Made by a program: the position numbers and the translations under genes. Shown here piece by piece: positions 27,401 through 39,700 of a stretch of 64,000 bases of DNA. Each line of letters opens with the position of its first letter. Position 1 is the first letter of the stretch. This DNA comes from Mycteria americana (taxonomy: Eukaryota; Chordata; Aves; Ciconiiformes; Ciconiidae), in contig NC_134368.1 in the NCBI RefSeq assembly GCF_035582795.1, forward strand, positions 8,161,501-8,225,500. The letters are read 5' to 3'. The notes under the pieces are model-generated. The model did not search any database. It had not been told where the DNA came from and was given only the letters and a program-made list of their open reading frames with translations.

Positions 27401-30400
27401 TATTGTATATGGGATAGGTTGTGAGAACACCAGTTTAAAGGAAAAATCCTTACTATATGTAAAAGCTGTTTTATATTTCATTTATACATTTTCCACAAGA
27501 ACTATTGAAAACCCTGACAAAGTGATATATGAGCAAATAAAACATGAGTTTACTGCATACAGGCTCACACTTTCTGATACATTTTTTCTCAAAACTCACT
27601 GCCAACTGTTTCCCTTGCCATTTTTCTCAAAACCCACTGTGCCAACCAAATGTCATTGATATGTGACTTTCCACACAGATAGATAGTATTGCAATTTTTT
27701 CAAAATACTAGACTAAGGCTATTAAGCATATTGCTTTAAACTCACACCAAAATTGGAGGATATGAAAGGAGCAGACAATTGGCAGAACTAGCCTTTCCAC
27801 CACATATGTCAGTAAGACCTATAGCTTGGGAAAATGATGCTTTCTGGAATATAGCACTAATGTATTTACCGTATGGTGTGCTAGAAGCTTTTTACATTCA
27901 CGCTAATAATCTGCAAACTTGGTAATTTCACACACACAAACTAGAGCTCTCTTTATGTTTCAGCAAAGATTTAATGTATAGTGCTGTAACATTACTAGGC
28001 TGTGTTACTTTCACCCACACATTCTATAGACTCTATTGGTAAGCTGTGAAATGCTGTCAGAAGTAACAGTAACTGCACTATGCGTGTGAAAAAGTGCAAG
28101 TCCTCTACATTATGAAGGCTATTGGCCTCGCTTCTTATCCCTTTATCTATTTATTCCTTAGTTAGAAATGCTGCATAATTTGAAGAGACCTGCTAGCCAT
28201 TACTAGGAACTGCAGAGATTCTAATAGAAGGGAAAATAAATACACAGAAAGCTGGAAATGCCCATTTCAGAGCTTACAATGACAGAAATAAATAAGGCAA
28301 TCCAGGTCTGCATATCTGTTCCAAGAAGAATGATATCAAAGCACAAGACAGCACACGACTTGACCAGGGCATTTAACTAGCTCTCCTTTAGGTATTCCAC
28401 AGTCTCTCCTTGCTTTAAACGCCTTCCAGGATCAACCCACTGCTAATGTTGCATGGGCAACAGCAGAAAGGAGAACATGCATGAACATCTGAGTACACAC
28501 AAGGAGAAAAGCTGAGCAAGACTGGAATGAGGTTGTTTACATTGAAAACATTCCTTGATGCTCCTGGCTGCTTTTGTTCTTCGTCCCTTTATTCCTCCCT
28601 CTATCTCCCAGCTAGGCTTTCCTGCCCCTCCTCTGCACTGTCCCCAATTTATAATGCGCTGATGTTACAGGCAAGCGCTAGCACAATAGCTAACCCACAG
28701 AGAGCTGTCCCCCTCCCAGGCTGGGTCCTGTTTGCAAATATAGGTCAAAAACATAGTTGAGACTGGACGGGGTAATCCCAAATGGCCCATCTGTTCCTTA
28801 CTCCCATCTCATGAGGCCTTGCCTGCCATCACCCACTGTGACTCTCGAGCTCTGTCCTGCCCGTTTCAAATCAGTTGAGTTCAGAGGAGCTGGAGATGGC
28901 TGAAATGTTTTTTCACCGTATTCTGCACAGCCAAATGCATAAAGACACAGATGTACTTAGACCATCTCCAAAGGCAGCTTCTGTTTGGCTCAACACTGAG
29001 CTGGGCAAGGATGTCAAACATGGCTAAAATGTGTGCTCGGTTAAGGCAGGGGCCAGAAAAAGCCTTTAGGAATGTCTGGTGGGACTGATTTCCTCTTCTC
29101 TTTTGTGTTGTTTCCTCCAGATGCCTTAATATGGGGATAGACAGCCCTTGATCTTGTGCCCTGATAGGATATGTGTTGTATGCCTTTCTTTGAGAGGCCC
29201 TGTGTTGGTTAGAACAAAATACCGCCTGCATGGGGTGATCCTCCAATTCTGGTGAGTACCAGAATTAAAGTGAATTCTCTCGGAGTTGTTGATCTTCTGC
29301 AGAGGTTTTTTTCTATGTAGGCCTTGGCAGAGCAGCTGGGGTAAGTGCCTGTTTTCAGAGTATTGCAAGGTGGAGGACGTAGAACAGCCTCTTTTCAAGC
29401 TTTGATGGCTTCTGAACAGCTATACAGCAGCAAGGTCAGGGGACTGCTGTTTGCTACGGGCAGGGCTGTGAGGGACCTTTCCCATGTCCTGCATAGAAAA
29501 GGAAAGCAACTCTTTTCATTTGGAGAATAGAGAGTTTTCCTCTTTTGCTGGTGGTAAATTGAAAGTAAATTGATAACACAGCTTGTTCACTAACTCCTAA
29601 CACTGAAAAGCCTTTAACATGCACAGTCATGTCCTTCCCCACCTTGCCACCACACAAACATCGCTTTGTCCCAAGAAAGTTTTTCCCTATCCCCTCCAGA
29701 CAGCTGGCACCCTAGTCCCTGGTACTACTGTACTCTCATGAGTCCAGGACAAATGTTTACCGTCTTTCCAAGGGACAAAGTATCAGGGCTTCAGACATAA
29801 TCAAAGGAAAAGCTGACCAGAGCTCATGGGGCACACCAGCCAAAGGATCCTTGGGGCAGGACATCACTAACCTTCTCCATGAAGACATTCAGCAAGCCGA
29901 TCCTTTTATGAAGGGCACTGGTGCATACTGGGGCAAATCATGCAGTTTTCCCTGCAAAGTGTTGTAGCAGTCAGGGGTTCTAGTGATGCAGATGATTTAG
30001 TGACTGCACCGTGCTAAAGCTTGCTGGAGCTGATGGAATACCTAGCAATCCTAAAGTTGCAATATGAAAGAATCCCAAACACTCACAGCATGGACATGAG
30101 CAGTGTCTTCCTAGCCACATGGATGTTTCTATTTGCACAGAAGAGATTTGTAGGAAGAGTCTGGCAGAACGGCACGTCTGACCATCAGAAACAGCATGTG
30201 CTCCAGAGGCACACAAAGCTGATGTACAGACTGAAGCACGTTGGCACTTTCGACACAGAGACCACAGAGGAGAGAATTATCAAATTACATTTCCTCAGGT
30301 CACGAGCAGGTTAAATTCTAGAGGAAAAATAGGACTATCATAGATCAGCCGACAGTGCTGCATCTTGATGAGTTATGGCATTCTTTCCTAACTGCCAGAA

Positions 30401-32270
30401 CATGAGAGTTCAAAAATAAGTGGTAGCAATTTCGCATTTTAATTGGCACAATTGTAGAAAATGCTACTTGGCAAGTATCAGGTATTATGTCTAACAGACT
30501 AAGCATTTGTCTGCAACAGACTTCCTTTGTATTACAAAGCAATAAATGGACATGATGCTACCTTATATGGTATAAGCGTCACCTTGTGAAAAAGATAAGT
30601 GATGACTGTGAAATGAAGCTGAAGTTGGCAAAGATAATGCAAACAAGAGGATACCTTCAGCATTAGTGGTGGCCCCATTGCATGAATAGCATGATTCTGA
30701 CTTGTAATAAAATCTTATGCTATTGTTTGTATGTGCATAAAACACCCTTGTAGTGAAATATATACTCTTCTGTTCTCTCCCAGAAAACTGCAAAAGATAT
30801 GACTATTATGACTTAAAGCCAAAAAGCTGCAGACAGAAACACTGAAAAGAACTTGAGGCCAGTTCAGTCGCTGTGTTTCTCCAAGCTATACACCACAGCT
30901 TTAGCACCAGCATCTTAACTCTGAAGTCTTGAATACTCACTGTGATGGTGCATTAACCCTATCCCGAGAGACTAGTGCATTGCCAAAGTACTCTGTTAAG
31001 AAAGTTTCCCCATATCAAGCCTAAATAATTTCATCTTTCAGACCACTACTGCTTACCCCACCAGCATGACTACTCCCTGCTTCCATTTTTACTTTTCACA
31101 TATTTGTGCACTACTGTATCTGAATTCCCGTTTTTAACTTCCAATTTAGTAATTTAGTTCATTCAGTCCCTCACATTTGTTGTTCATCTTCGGGTGCTTT
31201 TCTGATGTTTTATCTTCAGACTCTACATCACTTTGTTGCTCTTCTTTTTATTATCTGTAGCTTTTCTATATAAATTCCAAACTGAAAAGGCTACAATAGT
31301 ACAGATTTTACTCCACTTAGGCAGAAGAGTGGTAGGACTAAATAAATTTGTTTAGAGGTAAGTTAGCACCCTCTGGTGTATCATTAGTGTACTGCAAATT
31401 TCCTTAAAGATTAAAGGAAGTTAATTCCTCCCCAAAGCAAGAAAAATTCAGTGAAGATGGATGCCTAAGAGATGACTATAGAAACTTTTGTGCTTATTGG
31501 CAGATAGAGGAAACTTGGATTTTTTTCTTCTCCTCTTCTTAAAGAAGAAAATACTGAATTAAGTATTTTCAACTTTTTTTTTAACAAATGATAAAAATGC
31601 CAAATTACATTCCTCAATTTTTCTTCTTTTTAGTTATTTTTTTCTAGAAATTATTTTGCATGATATGAGAGTCACTTAGATGTAATTTTTGAGAAATTTC
31701 ACATTATAGTCAGTTCATTAACTTGTGTTTTCAAAATTTTCATTTTGTCTGAACTGGAAAGCAAGAGAGTGCCATTCAAAGGTATTTCTAATCAGCATGT
31801 ATAGCTCCTGTGCCTTTTTTTTAACTGAAATTACTTTCTGTTTTCTCTTCAAAATGCATTTCAATGCTGCAACATCTCCGAAGATGAGCTTTTTTTTTCC
31901 TTAAGGATTGGACTGTGGGCTCAAATAGATTAGGTCTAAGATACTATTAGATACTAAGTAGTTCAAAACAGAAGTAAAATTATATAAATATCCATTTTTA
32001 TACTATATGTCTTGTCTTTATTGATGTTATGCTCCAAGTTCTCTTCTCAACCTACAGCCACAAAACACGCTCCGCCTGTGTCGAGCTTTTACCACAGAAA
32101 AGGTAAACTGGTGAAGATTACCAGAGCCATGAAGATAGTTACTGAATTTGTGTGGAAACCACTGCATAAGCAGCACCACAGAAATCATTCAGCACTCTGG
32201 GTATACTTATTCACACCTTTGAATGACAGGGTGCATTTTATTATTATTGTTAGTTCTGTAGAACTAGCAT

Positions 32271-32300
32271 ATATGACTCCTTCCTATATGACTCCTTCCA
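32271..32300. repeat. 15-bp tandem duplication
   Basis: ATATGACTCCTTCC plus one base (T, then A) occurs twice in a row. Confidence 0.9.
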
Positions 32301-34829
32301 GGGAACCTTCAGACAAGTCCCATTTATAAACACAACTTTGCCAGCCTCAAATTCTGTCTTCATTTACAACTGTGGAATTGATGGGGGTAGGGGGGAGTGC
32401 GGGGAAGAAGGAGAAACAAAACTAATAAAACCCAGATATTTCACCTGATTGTGGAATGCAACTTTCAGCAATTTTAAAAGCTATAGTATGACTTTGCAGA
32501 CTTGGATGATGACTCTGCAGTGTAATAAAATAGAAATTAGAAAGAATACCATTTTGTGATCCAAACAAACCATTGGGGCACAATTCATGTGGAAGCTGGC
32601 AATCATATTTTACTAGCCTCATTTTTCAAGCTATTCTAGCTCATCTGGAACTAAAGGAGAGTAAGAATTTCAAAAAGTTACACCACACTCCTTTACTTGT
32701 ATATGTCCATGGAATTGTAAAACTAAATCTTTTAAATGGAACTTTGCTTGAAAGGAACTTTACTTACAAATACCCTCAAAAACTGGAAGTATGAGAATAT
32801 TGGGGACGAGAAAACACACAAACTTTCCCATGGTAAAAAAGTAAAAGCAGCTTTACATTGAAATAAGGGAAATGTGAAGCTTAAAATTTGTTATGGAAGC
32901 CCCTGCTCCAGAGATGTTCACAAAACAGGTGTTTCTCCATCTACTTTACTCTCATTCAAGGGGCACACTTGCCAGTTAAAACTCATCACAGTAGCTAGCT
33001 GCGGAGATGATATAAGAACAATAAAATCAAATTCAGAGACAGTAAGGACAATCATTCACTCTTCTGTTTTTTGGGTAAATTAACATTTTGTCTTTGCATC
33101 ACAAAAAAACTCCTTTATACTCCCCTTTCTGTTCTAACTTTTCTTTTAGGTCAAGCAAAACATTTGAACCCAAAAGAAACTTATCATGTACTTAGGGGAC
33201 TTTATCTAAAAAAAACAACTTTTAGTTTTATTATTTTTAAAATAGTCCAGGTAAAGTTAGGGCCAAAACAAAGCAAAGGTGCATATTTGATGACTCAGTC
33301 ATACCAAAATTTTGCCAGACATAAATAGTAATGGTGGGAATTTCATTGTCAGAGTTATTCTCAAAAGAGAAAGGTTGCATTCTACCACCCTCCATTCAGA
33401 GTCTCCAGTTGCTATTCCTTCGTGAGAGTAAAGGCAGTCTCCACTGTGTTTTGTCTCTTCATCCCAGTTTCCCCATCTAATTCCATTTTGGGAAGAAATC
33501 ATTACTACCTAAATCAAATGGTAAATTTCTTGGAGTGTGGAGTAGATCCTGTATTATGAGCTTGGCAGAGCCTGCTGGAATGTAATATCCCTCAAACCTT
33601 ACAGTGCAAACAAAAAGTGACCTATTGAGTAAGAACCAAAATTTGGAATTCTGGAATCAAAAATCTATAAATTAAAATTTTTTTTAGGACTGGAGCTCAT
33701 CTCTAATACTGTACAGGCACAATCATTTAAAAATAGAGTTCTGCTGCAGCTCAATGCATTCACAGCAAGAAATGGTCATTGAATATGTAATCATGTTTTG
33801 TCTTAACACTTAATTAATAAAGGCTGTTTATTTATATAATATATTTTAAGACAAAATTTCTAAAAACAGTAAAAGGATTTTGTACTCCTGTTTAAAACAA
33901 CTGTAAATGTTAATCAGCAAGATCACTGTTTTTTTAAATACATTATTCATGCTGAATAGTTAACTGTTTTATGCCAATTTGACATTTTATAGAAATTACA
34001 AATACTTTGATATCCAAAGACTGTGTAGGGCTTCTCCAGATGCTTATTGACCAAAAAAATTCACAGATGTTTCCTTATCTTTCTGTTGAATGTCCTCCAA
34101 AATTAGTTGATCCTAGAATAAGAATACAAGTACAAATGGAAAAACATTTAGTAAGACTAATGGAAAACTTTATTCATGTAAATTATTTTGGGAACTTATT
34201 GAAGGAAGAGAGAAAGTGAAAAATTATCAAAAACTAAAAATAAAACCCATACATTTTGATGAGAACTTTTGTATAGCTCTTTTTATGAATCTAAATATGT
34301 TCCTTTGTATTTATATAAAAGAATTGGGTTTCTCTTTCCATAAAAGCATTTTTGCCATATTCCAATTTCAGCTACACAAGTGAATGTCCAAAGCATTGTT
34401 CTGCATATGAATTGCAATTAACTTGTAAACATATAGCTCAAAGATGACTAATACTTAAGTTCAATATAGATGCTTTTTTTTAACTTTGATTTCTACTAAA
34501 TTATTTACAGATTCTATCAGGCTCATGCATTATTTCACATGCTATATCACTGTCCAGAAATTGCACAAGAAAAACAATTATGATGTAACCTTCCACAAGC
34601 TATAAGCATTCATAACTTGAGTATGAGTGAATTTCTTAAAAAATCTTTATTTTGGTTTCATGAAGTTTCATGAACTAAAAACTGCTTAGGATGTGTTACT
34701 CTTGCAACAGAAAGCTCACATTTATTAATAGGGACTGAAAAATATGGCTTTATAACTGAATTATCCTTTTAATGTAAATAACAAAAATTTTACTTGTGAT
34801 GTGAACTTTGCAATACAAGAATTAGGTTT

Positions 34830-34976
34830 TCAAGATGGGATTGGTCAGGGTGGTAGATAATCTCATCTAGGCTTCCTTTAGCACAAAAGGTTGGACCAGA
34901 TGATCTTTCAAGCTCCCTTCCAACCTGGGCTGTTCCATGATTCTATGATTCTATGATGATTCTATGATTTTATGAA
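34830..34976 (+). mobile_element. CR1 LINE 3' end with octamer tail
   Basis: GTTGGACCAGATGATCTTTC and CTCCCTTCCAACCTGGGCTG are followed by ATTCTATG repeats, the classic CR1 3' tail. It belongs to a different subfamily from the pentamer-tailed copies. Confidence 0.92.
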
Positions 34977-36441
34977 TTAATCTGCCCCAGTGCAATTCCT
35001 ACCTACACCTCTCTTGGGCTGGTCTCTATGCAGCTGCTTTTGCTAGTTTTATGCTGCACTTAACAAATAATACCCCAGACTATCTCCCTTTTTACTGTCA
35101 CTTGTGGATATTTATGTGTGTGTCTTGACAGCCAGAGCTGTAAGAAATGTGAAGTTGAGACAGAAAATTTGGCAAATGAGAGAACAGTACTAGGACCGAA
35201 AAAATCGCGGGATTGGGAAGATTACTGCTGAAGTCTGTGACGGGATGATAGGTAATAATAAAAGAAATAAAGTTAATGTCATACAGAATATGGGAAAAAT
35301 GGCCAGCAACAAATGATCATAACTATCATCTAAGCCTGTCCTCCCAAACTGTGAAGATACAGAGCATGTGACAGAGAAGTACAATGAAATAAATACTAAT
35401 AAAACATAAAAACAAAATACTAGAAAATGCTTTTGTCTTCTTTAATTTTCTTCACATCATTTTCTTATTCTTTGCTTTTTTGTTTGGTCTGTTTTTGTAA
35501 CTATCTATTGTAACTATCTTTTCTACTTTTCTTGCTTCACAGGAAAAATAGTCTTTACTGTCCTCTCATCTTTTTCCTTTAGTCCATCCAGCTTCCTGGA
35601 TGGAATATTACACTAATATTCTGCATTCTTATCTTCATTCTTCATAAATTCTTTAATCTGCTTCCTCTATAGCCTTTGTTCTGTCCCATGCACTGTTCTG
35701 GGCTCCTTTTCTTCTCCCAACCCTTTTAATATCCTCACCTTTTTTTCTATTCCTTAACACATCTTCCTTCCTCTTCTCTGTCTCATCATCTGCTCATTCC
35801 CTACCCATTGTTCATTTTCAGAACTAGTTCACTCATTTGTTCATTTCCATTAATATTCCCTAGTTCTTAATAACCAGGTGACTAATACTTCACTTCTTAC
35901 TCTGCGAATACTGCAGTTCCCTTTTATGTTCCTGTTTTCTCTGCTGGACATAGCGAGATGTCAACTGTCACCCACTTCCTACAACACAGTCATACAGGAA
36001 CTGTCTCCTATTCATTCTTTTCATTACAGACATTTTTTTCCTTCTTTCCCACATGTCAACTCAACTATTCTGCTTTATTAAAGGACTCCTGTTGACTATC
36101 TCAGTCTTGCTATGACTCCCACTGAGTTCACTGCTTCCTCCACTCATGTTTTTCTTTTCTCTACTCCTTACTTGAGATTTGTTGCAAGATTAGCTTTTGC
36201 ACAATTATTATATGCTTTGCATTATTTAGAACTGGTATTTTTCTAGAAAACTATTATGGAAATTATTAGATTTAAATGTCTGTTAAAATACTATTCTGGG
36301 GTGAAGCAAGAACACATTTTCACAGCAGATATTCTATTGCACTAAAGGCTAAGGCAAAATACTGGTCATAAACATCAACATTTTTCATATTTTGCTGATA
36401 GCCTACTTCCAGTTTTGAAATACGACTTTTGTGTTGCTTAA
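34977..36441. other. Non-coding region downstream of RNF212
   Basis: AT-rich, with a pyrimidine-rich stretch (about 35,430-36,170) on the plus strand. No gene seen. Confidence 0.6.
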
Positions 36442-36447
36442 TTTATT
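36442..36447 (-). terminator. Candidate RNF212 poly(A) signal AATAAA
   Basis: AATAAA on the minus strand lies about 83 nt past the RNF212 stop. It is the first canonical hexamer downstream. No transcript evidence is available. Confidence 0.4.
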
Positions 36448-36529
36448 TCTTATTTACTGTTCTCCAGTAAAGAAGTAATAAGCATATCTTATACTGACAA
36501 TTTTTCAGGAAGTGTTAAATGTTGTTATT

Positions 36530-36743
36530 TTAAATAATATACTTGCCTAAATGTTGTCTTTGCAGAAGTCCAGAGATGGTGATTGGATGCCTCGTTACAG
36601 ACGACTGTGGGGAAGGTGATGTAAATGGATACAACTGAGGGGTTCTGAAATCAGAAGTAGCCCATGACCCCCTTCTACTACTTTGTGATCCAGATGATGA
36701 TGTAAGGGAACATCCACTATGTGGTAGTCCTATAGGTGTGGAT
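36530..36743 (-). CDS. RNF212: RNF212 exon 11: C-terminus and stop
   Basis: The exon is 214 nt from acceptor ttaacag to a TAA stop. A nearer acceptor-like site (cctatag, 12 nt inside) would create an immediate stop and is rejected. It encodes a Ser-rich stretch and then SPQSSVTRHPITISGLLQRQ and HLGKYII. The sequence TTTAG|GCAAGT shortly before the stop is a good GC-AG donor, so an alternative splice to an unseen exon is possible. Confidence 0.88.
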
Positions 36744-39700
36744 CTGTTAATGAAATTAATTCATGGATAAGATTTGAGGCTACTTTCATAGTACAAGAGA
36801 TTTCAAACCCACTTGTATTCATAGTGCAAATATTTTGATAGAAAATGCTACAAAGTATTGTGTTCTACATATTCCTTATCAGATCTTTACCTTTTTAGGA
36901 TTCTTACATATTTTAAAAAGCAGAAGGACAACACAAATGATTTGAGAATTAGAGATGGAAAAAAAGAAATGTTTTGTTATACGTATTTTCAATTTGTGCT
37001 AGGAAGATATATTTGGCTTAATGATTATAGAGAACAAGAGTTTACTTTTTCTGGAAGCATTTTAAGTTTTTTCTTGATGTTAATAATTCTCACAGTTTGA
37101 GACATTTTCAATGTTTAGATGAAAAACCTGAAACACGTGCTACGCACTGCATGAAGATGTTCAGGTTATTCAGAGAATAGCTCTTGTGTAGATATTGTGT
37201 TGTCATCTCTGATTTTTAGAAGAATTATAAAGCAGACACGTTGTTACACTTTTTTACTATAAAATTACTACCCTTTGTATAAAAGTACCATGACTGTAGG
37301 TGTCCACAGTTACAGGAACTCAGATTATCTCTGCATGCTTTTGAAGAAAGTGATTTTAAAATAAAACCTTCCAACAATAACAAACATATTCATATACGTG
37401 ATAGCTAGCCTGCACAATAACATTTCTTCAGATATAGAATATAACCTTTAAACATACAGATTAATACATGCCAGACAATAGACATTTCAGTCTTTCATAG
37501 GAGACGGTAACATCTTGAAAAGGTATTTAATTACCTTGTAGATCCTGCTCTACTATTTTGACTTGACATAATTCCAGATGACTGAGAACTTCTGTAGGAT
37601 ACGCTACCTGTATGTACAAAAGTTTGAAAACAGGACGAACATGAATTACCCATTTTACTTAGGAGATAACTTTGGAAACAAAGATTAGTACTTTAATTGC
37701 ATCATTTGGGACAAATTCATGATCGGTTTATTCAAGAATTAAAAATGGTGCACAATTACAATAGACAATGAAAGATAAGGAATTGGCTGACAAAATAAAG
37801 TCACCATGTCACTAGAGAAAGGATTAAAATTATTAAAATAGCCCTAAAAATTAATAATGTGTTTTTACAATTTAGCACAGACAACACATTTGCTGAGGCA
37901 TGAGTTGTCTTCCAGTGCTTCTTGATGGAAGAAGATCTAGCAAACGTAAAACTATCAAAAGTCCTCAGCAGTACTCCAACAGAAGGTAAAGGTGAAAAAT
38001 TTTCTTTAGTCTCAATAGATTAATCCTACATAGAGCTTAGCTGTCACAAAAACATCATATTGCACCATTCCTGCAAATCTTTTTCAAGTTAAACACATAT
38101 TTTGGTTTCTTTCATCTTCTCTCATTTGTTAGGCTATTATTAGACTATCAGAATAGCTCTGCTGAGGTGCTCCAGTTCTTCAGCTATTCTTTTTTGCCCC
38201 ATCCATCTCTGAGAAGGAAACATTCTTTAGTGCACCATTAAAGCATTGTTTCTACTTGCCCTTACTTTTGCAAGTATGCTTTGATTCATTGAGCTTTGTC
38301 CACTGCAAAACTTTATGGGTTGATTCAGAAACGTGCTGAACACATAATTGTTCTACATATAATTTTACTATCTAATTAAATATCTATTTATATTTAGACA
38401 CAATAAAAAATAGTTAATCTCAACTCTCGTTATCTTGTTATCCATAAATTCATAGGCAAGCCTGCATTTAGGAAGGTTCTGAACATATAAATCAGACATA
38501 ACATCGAAAAAGCAATTTTTGCTCCTTCATTACAATTGCATTGCAATTGCATTTGTCTTTGTTTTGGGGTGTTTACACCACATAAAACATCCTTATGTGG
38601 CTGGAGATGGATTCTATTAACTGCTGAAGCCAGCTAAAAGACTGCCTGAGAATGGACTGTTACAGATACATGCTGAATGTAAAACCAAGAATGGGAGGGA
38701 CACATGAATGGTAGACCTGCAGAGCATTAGGAATTCTGGGAAACTACTCACAAATAAACAGTACTCTAGCAAACTGCACTAATTTCAGTAGGCTGTCATT
38801 CATGTCTTATTTACATCAGAGTGTTACCCAAGCTCTGCAACAGACCAGGAATGAAAAAAAGTACAGGCAGGTAAAATGTCTTATACCCTATTACAATGAT
38901 ATGGTGGAAAAAAAAAAAAAATCATCTTTCTGAAGAAATTCTTGATCGCACGTTAATGACCTCACTTCTGTTATGAAATACATTTGTAACTTGAATTTAG
39001 TTTCCCCCCATTCCCTCATGTAATTTTTAACATGACATTATGGACAATGTTAATCTCTGGGAACTATAAACATATAATTATGAAGGTTAATAGAGGGTCA
39101 ACAACGTATATCACAAGTACACCTGTTCTGTTCAACCATACACATTATTACAGTATTTTCTTTGCAACTGTTGACTATGATTGCTTAGCAAAAACCATTT
39201 TGGTTACAAGTAATTATTCACAGAACAGAGTAGGTCAGTACTAGGAAGACTTATTTCATTCTTAATTTTTAACCATTTCCCATCTGCTGGATCAATGCCT
39301 ACATGATAAGTTCCTTATACCTCAACATGATTCAAGTTTGCTCACTAAATTGCTAATGTATGGATTTCAATTTATTAATCCTCTCAAGATAATACAAATG
39401 TTATCCAGTTACAAACTTTATTTTTACTCACCCATACGTCCATCTTGTGGTGGAGTTATTAATGATAACCTTACTGGACCAGTCGGTGTCTCAGGCTAAA
39501 TGAATGGCAAGGTATTAACTACAGTGTAATAAGTATGTTAATTATTAAGGTATTTTAAGCAACAGTGTTACATTTTTGAGGTCTATAAAGCCTGCAGATT
39601 CCTGGCGCTCTCCACTGCCAGTCTTGTTCATAGCACTAAAATTCAAAACCTCAGAATTAAGTTACTATTTTTTCGAGATCTACAGCAGGGGGGTGGGGTG

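Larger units (their letters stand above)
12633..34829. other. Long gene-free stretch
   Basis: No coding exon, tRNA or recognised transposon was found. It holds the G-tract at 15.43 kb, a CpG-rich patch at about 22.68-23.17 kb, a spaced 12-bp direct repeat at 24.14/24.18 kb, the 15-bp duplication at 32.27 kb, and one weak exon-like open frame at 33,993-34,219. Unrecognised old repeats or untranslated RNA exons cannot be excluded. Confidence 0.5.

Noticed and set aside
28881-29246. 121-codon minus-strand frame
   Set aside because: It has no recognised motif, it overlaps a second frame, and there is no splice or promoter support.
33150-33250. Plus-strand exon-like segment with a strong acceptor and gtaaag donor
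   Set aside because: The sequence becomes low-complexity (TFSFIIFKIV), no family is recognised, and its phase does not match the nearby candidate at 33,993.
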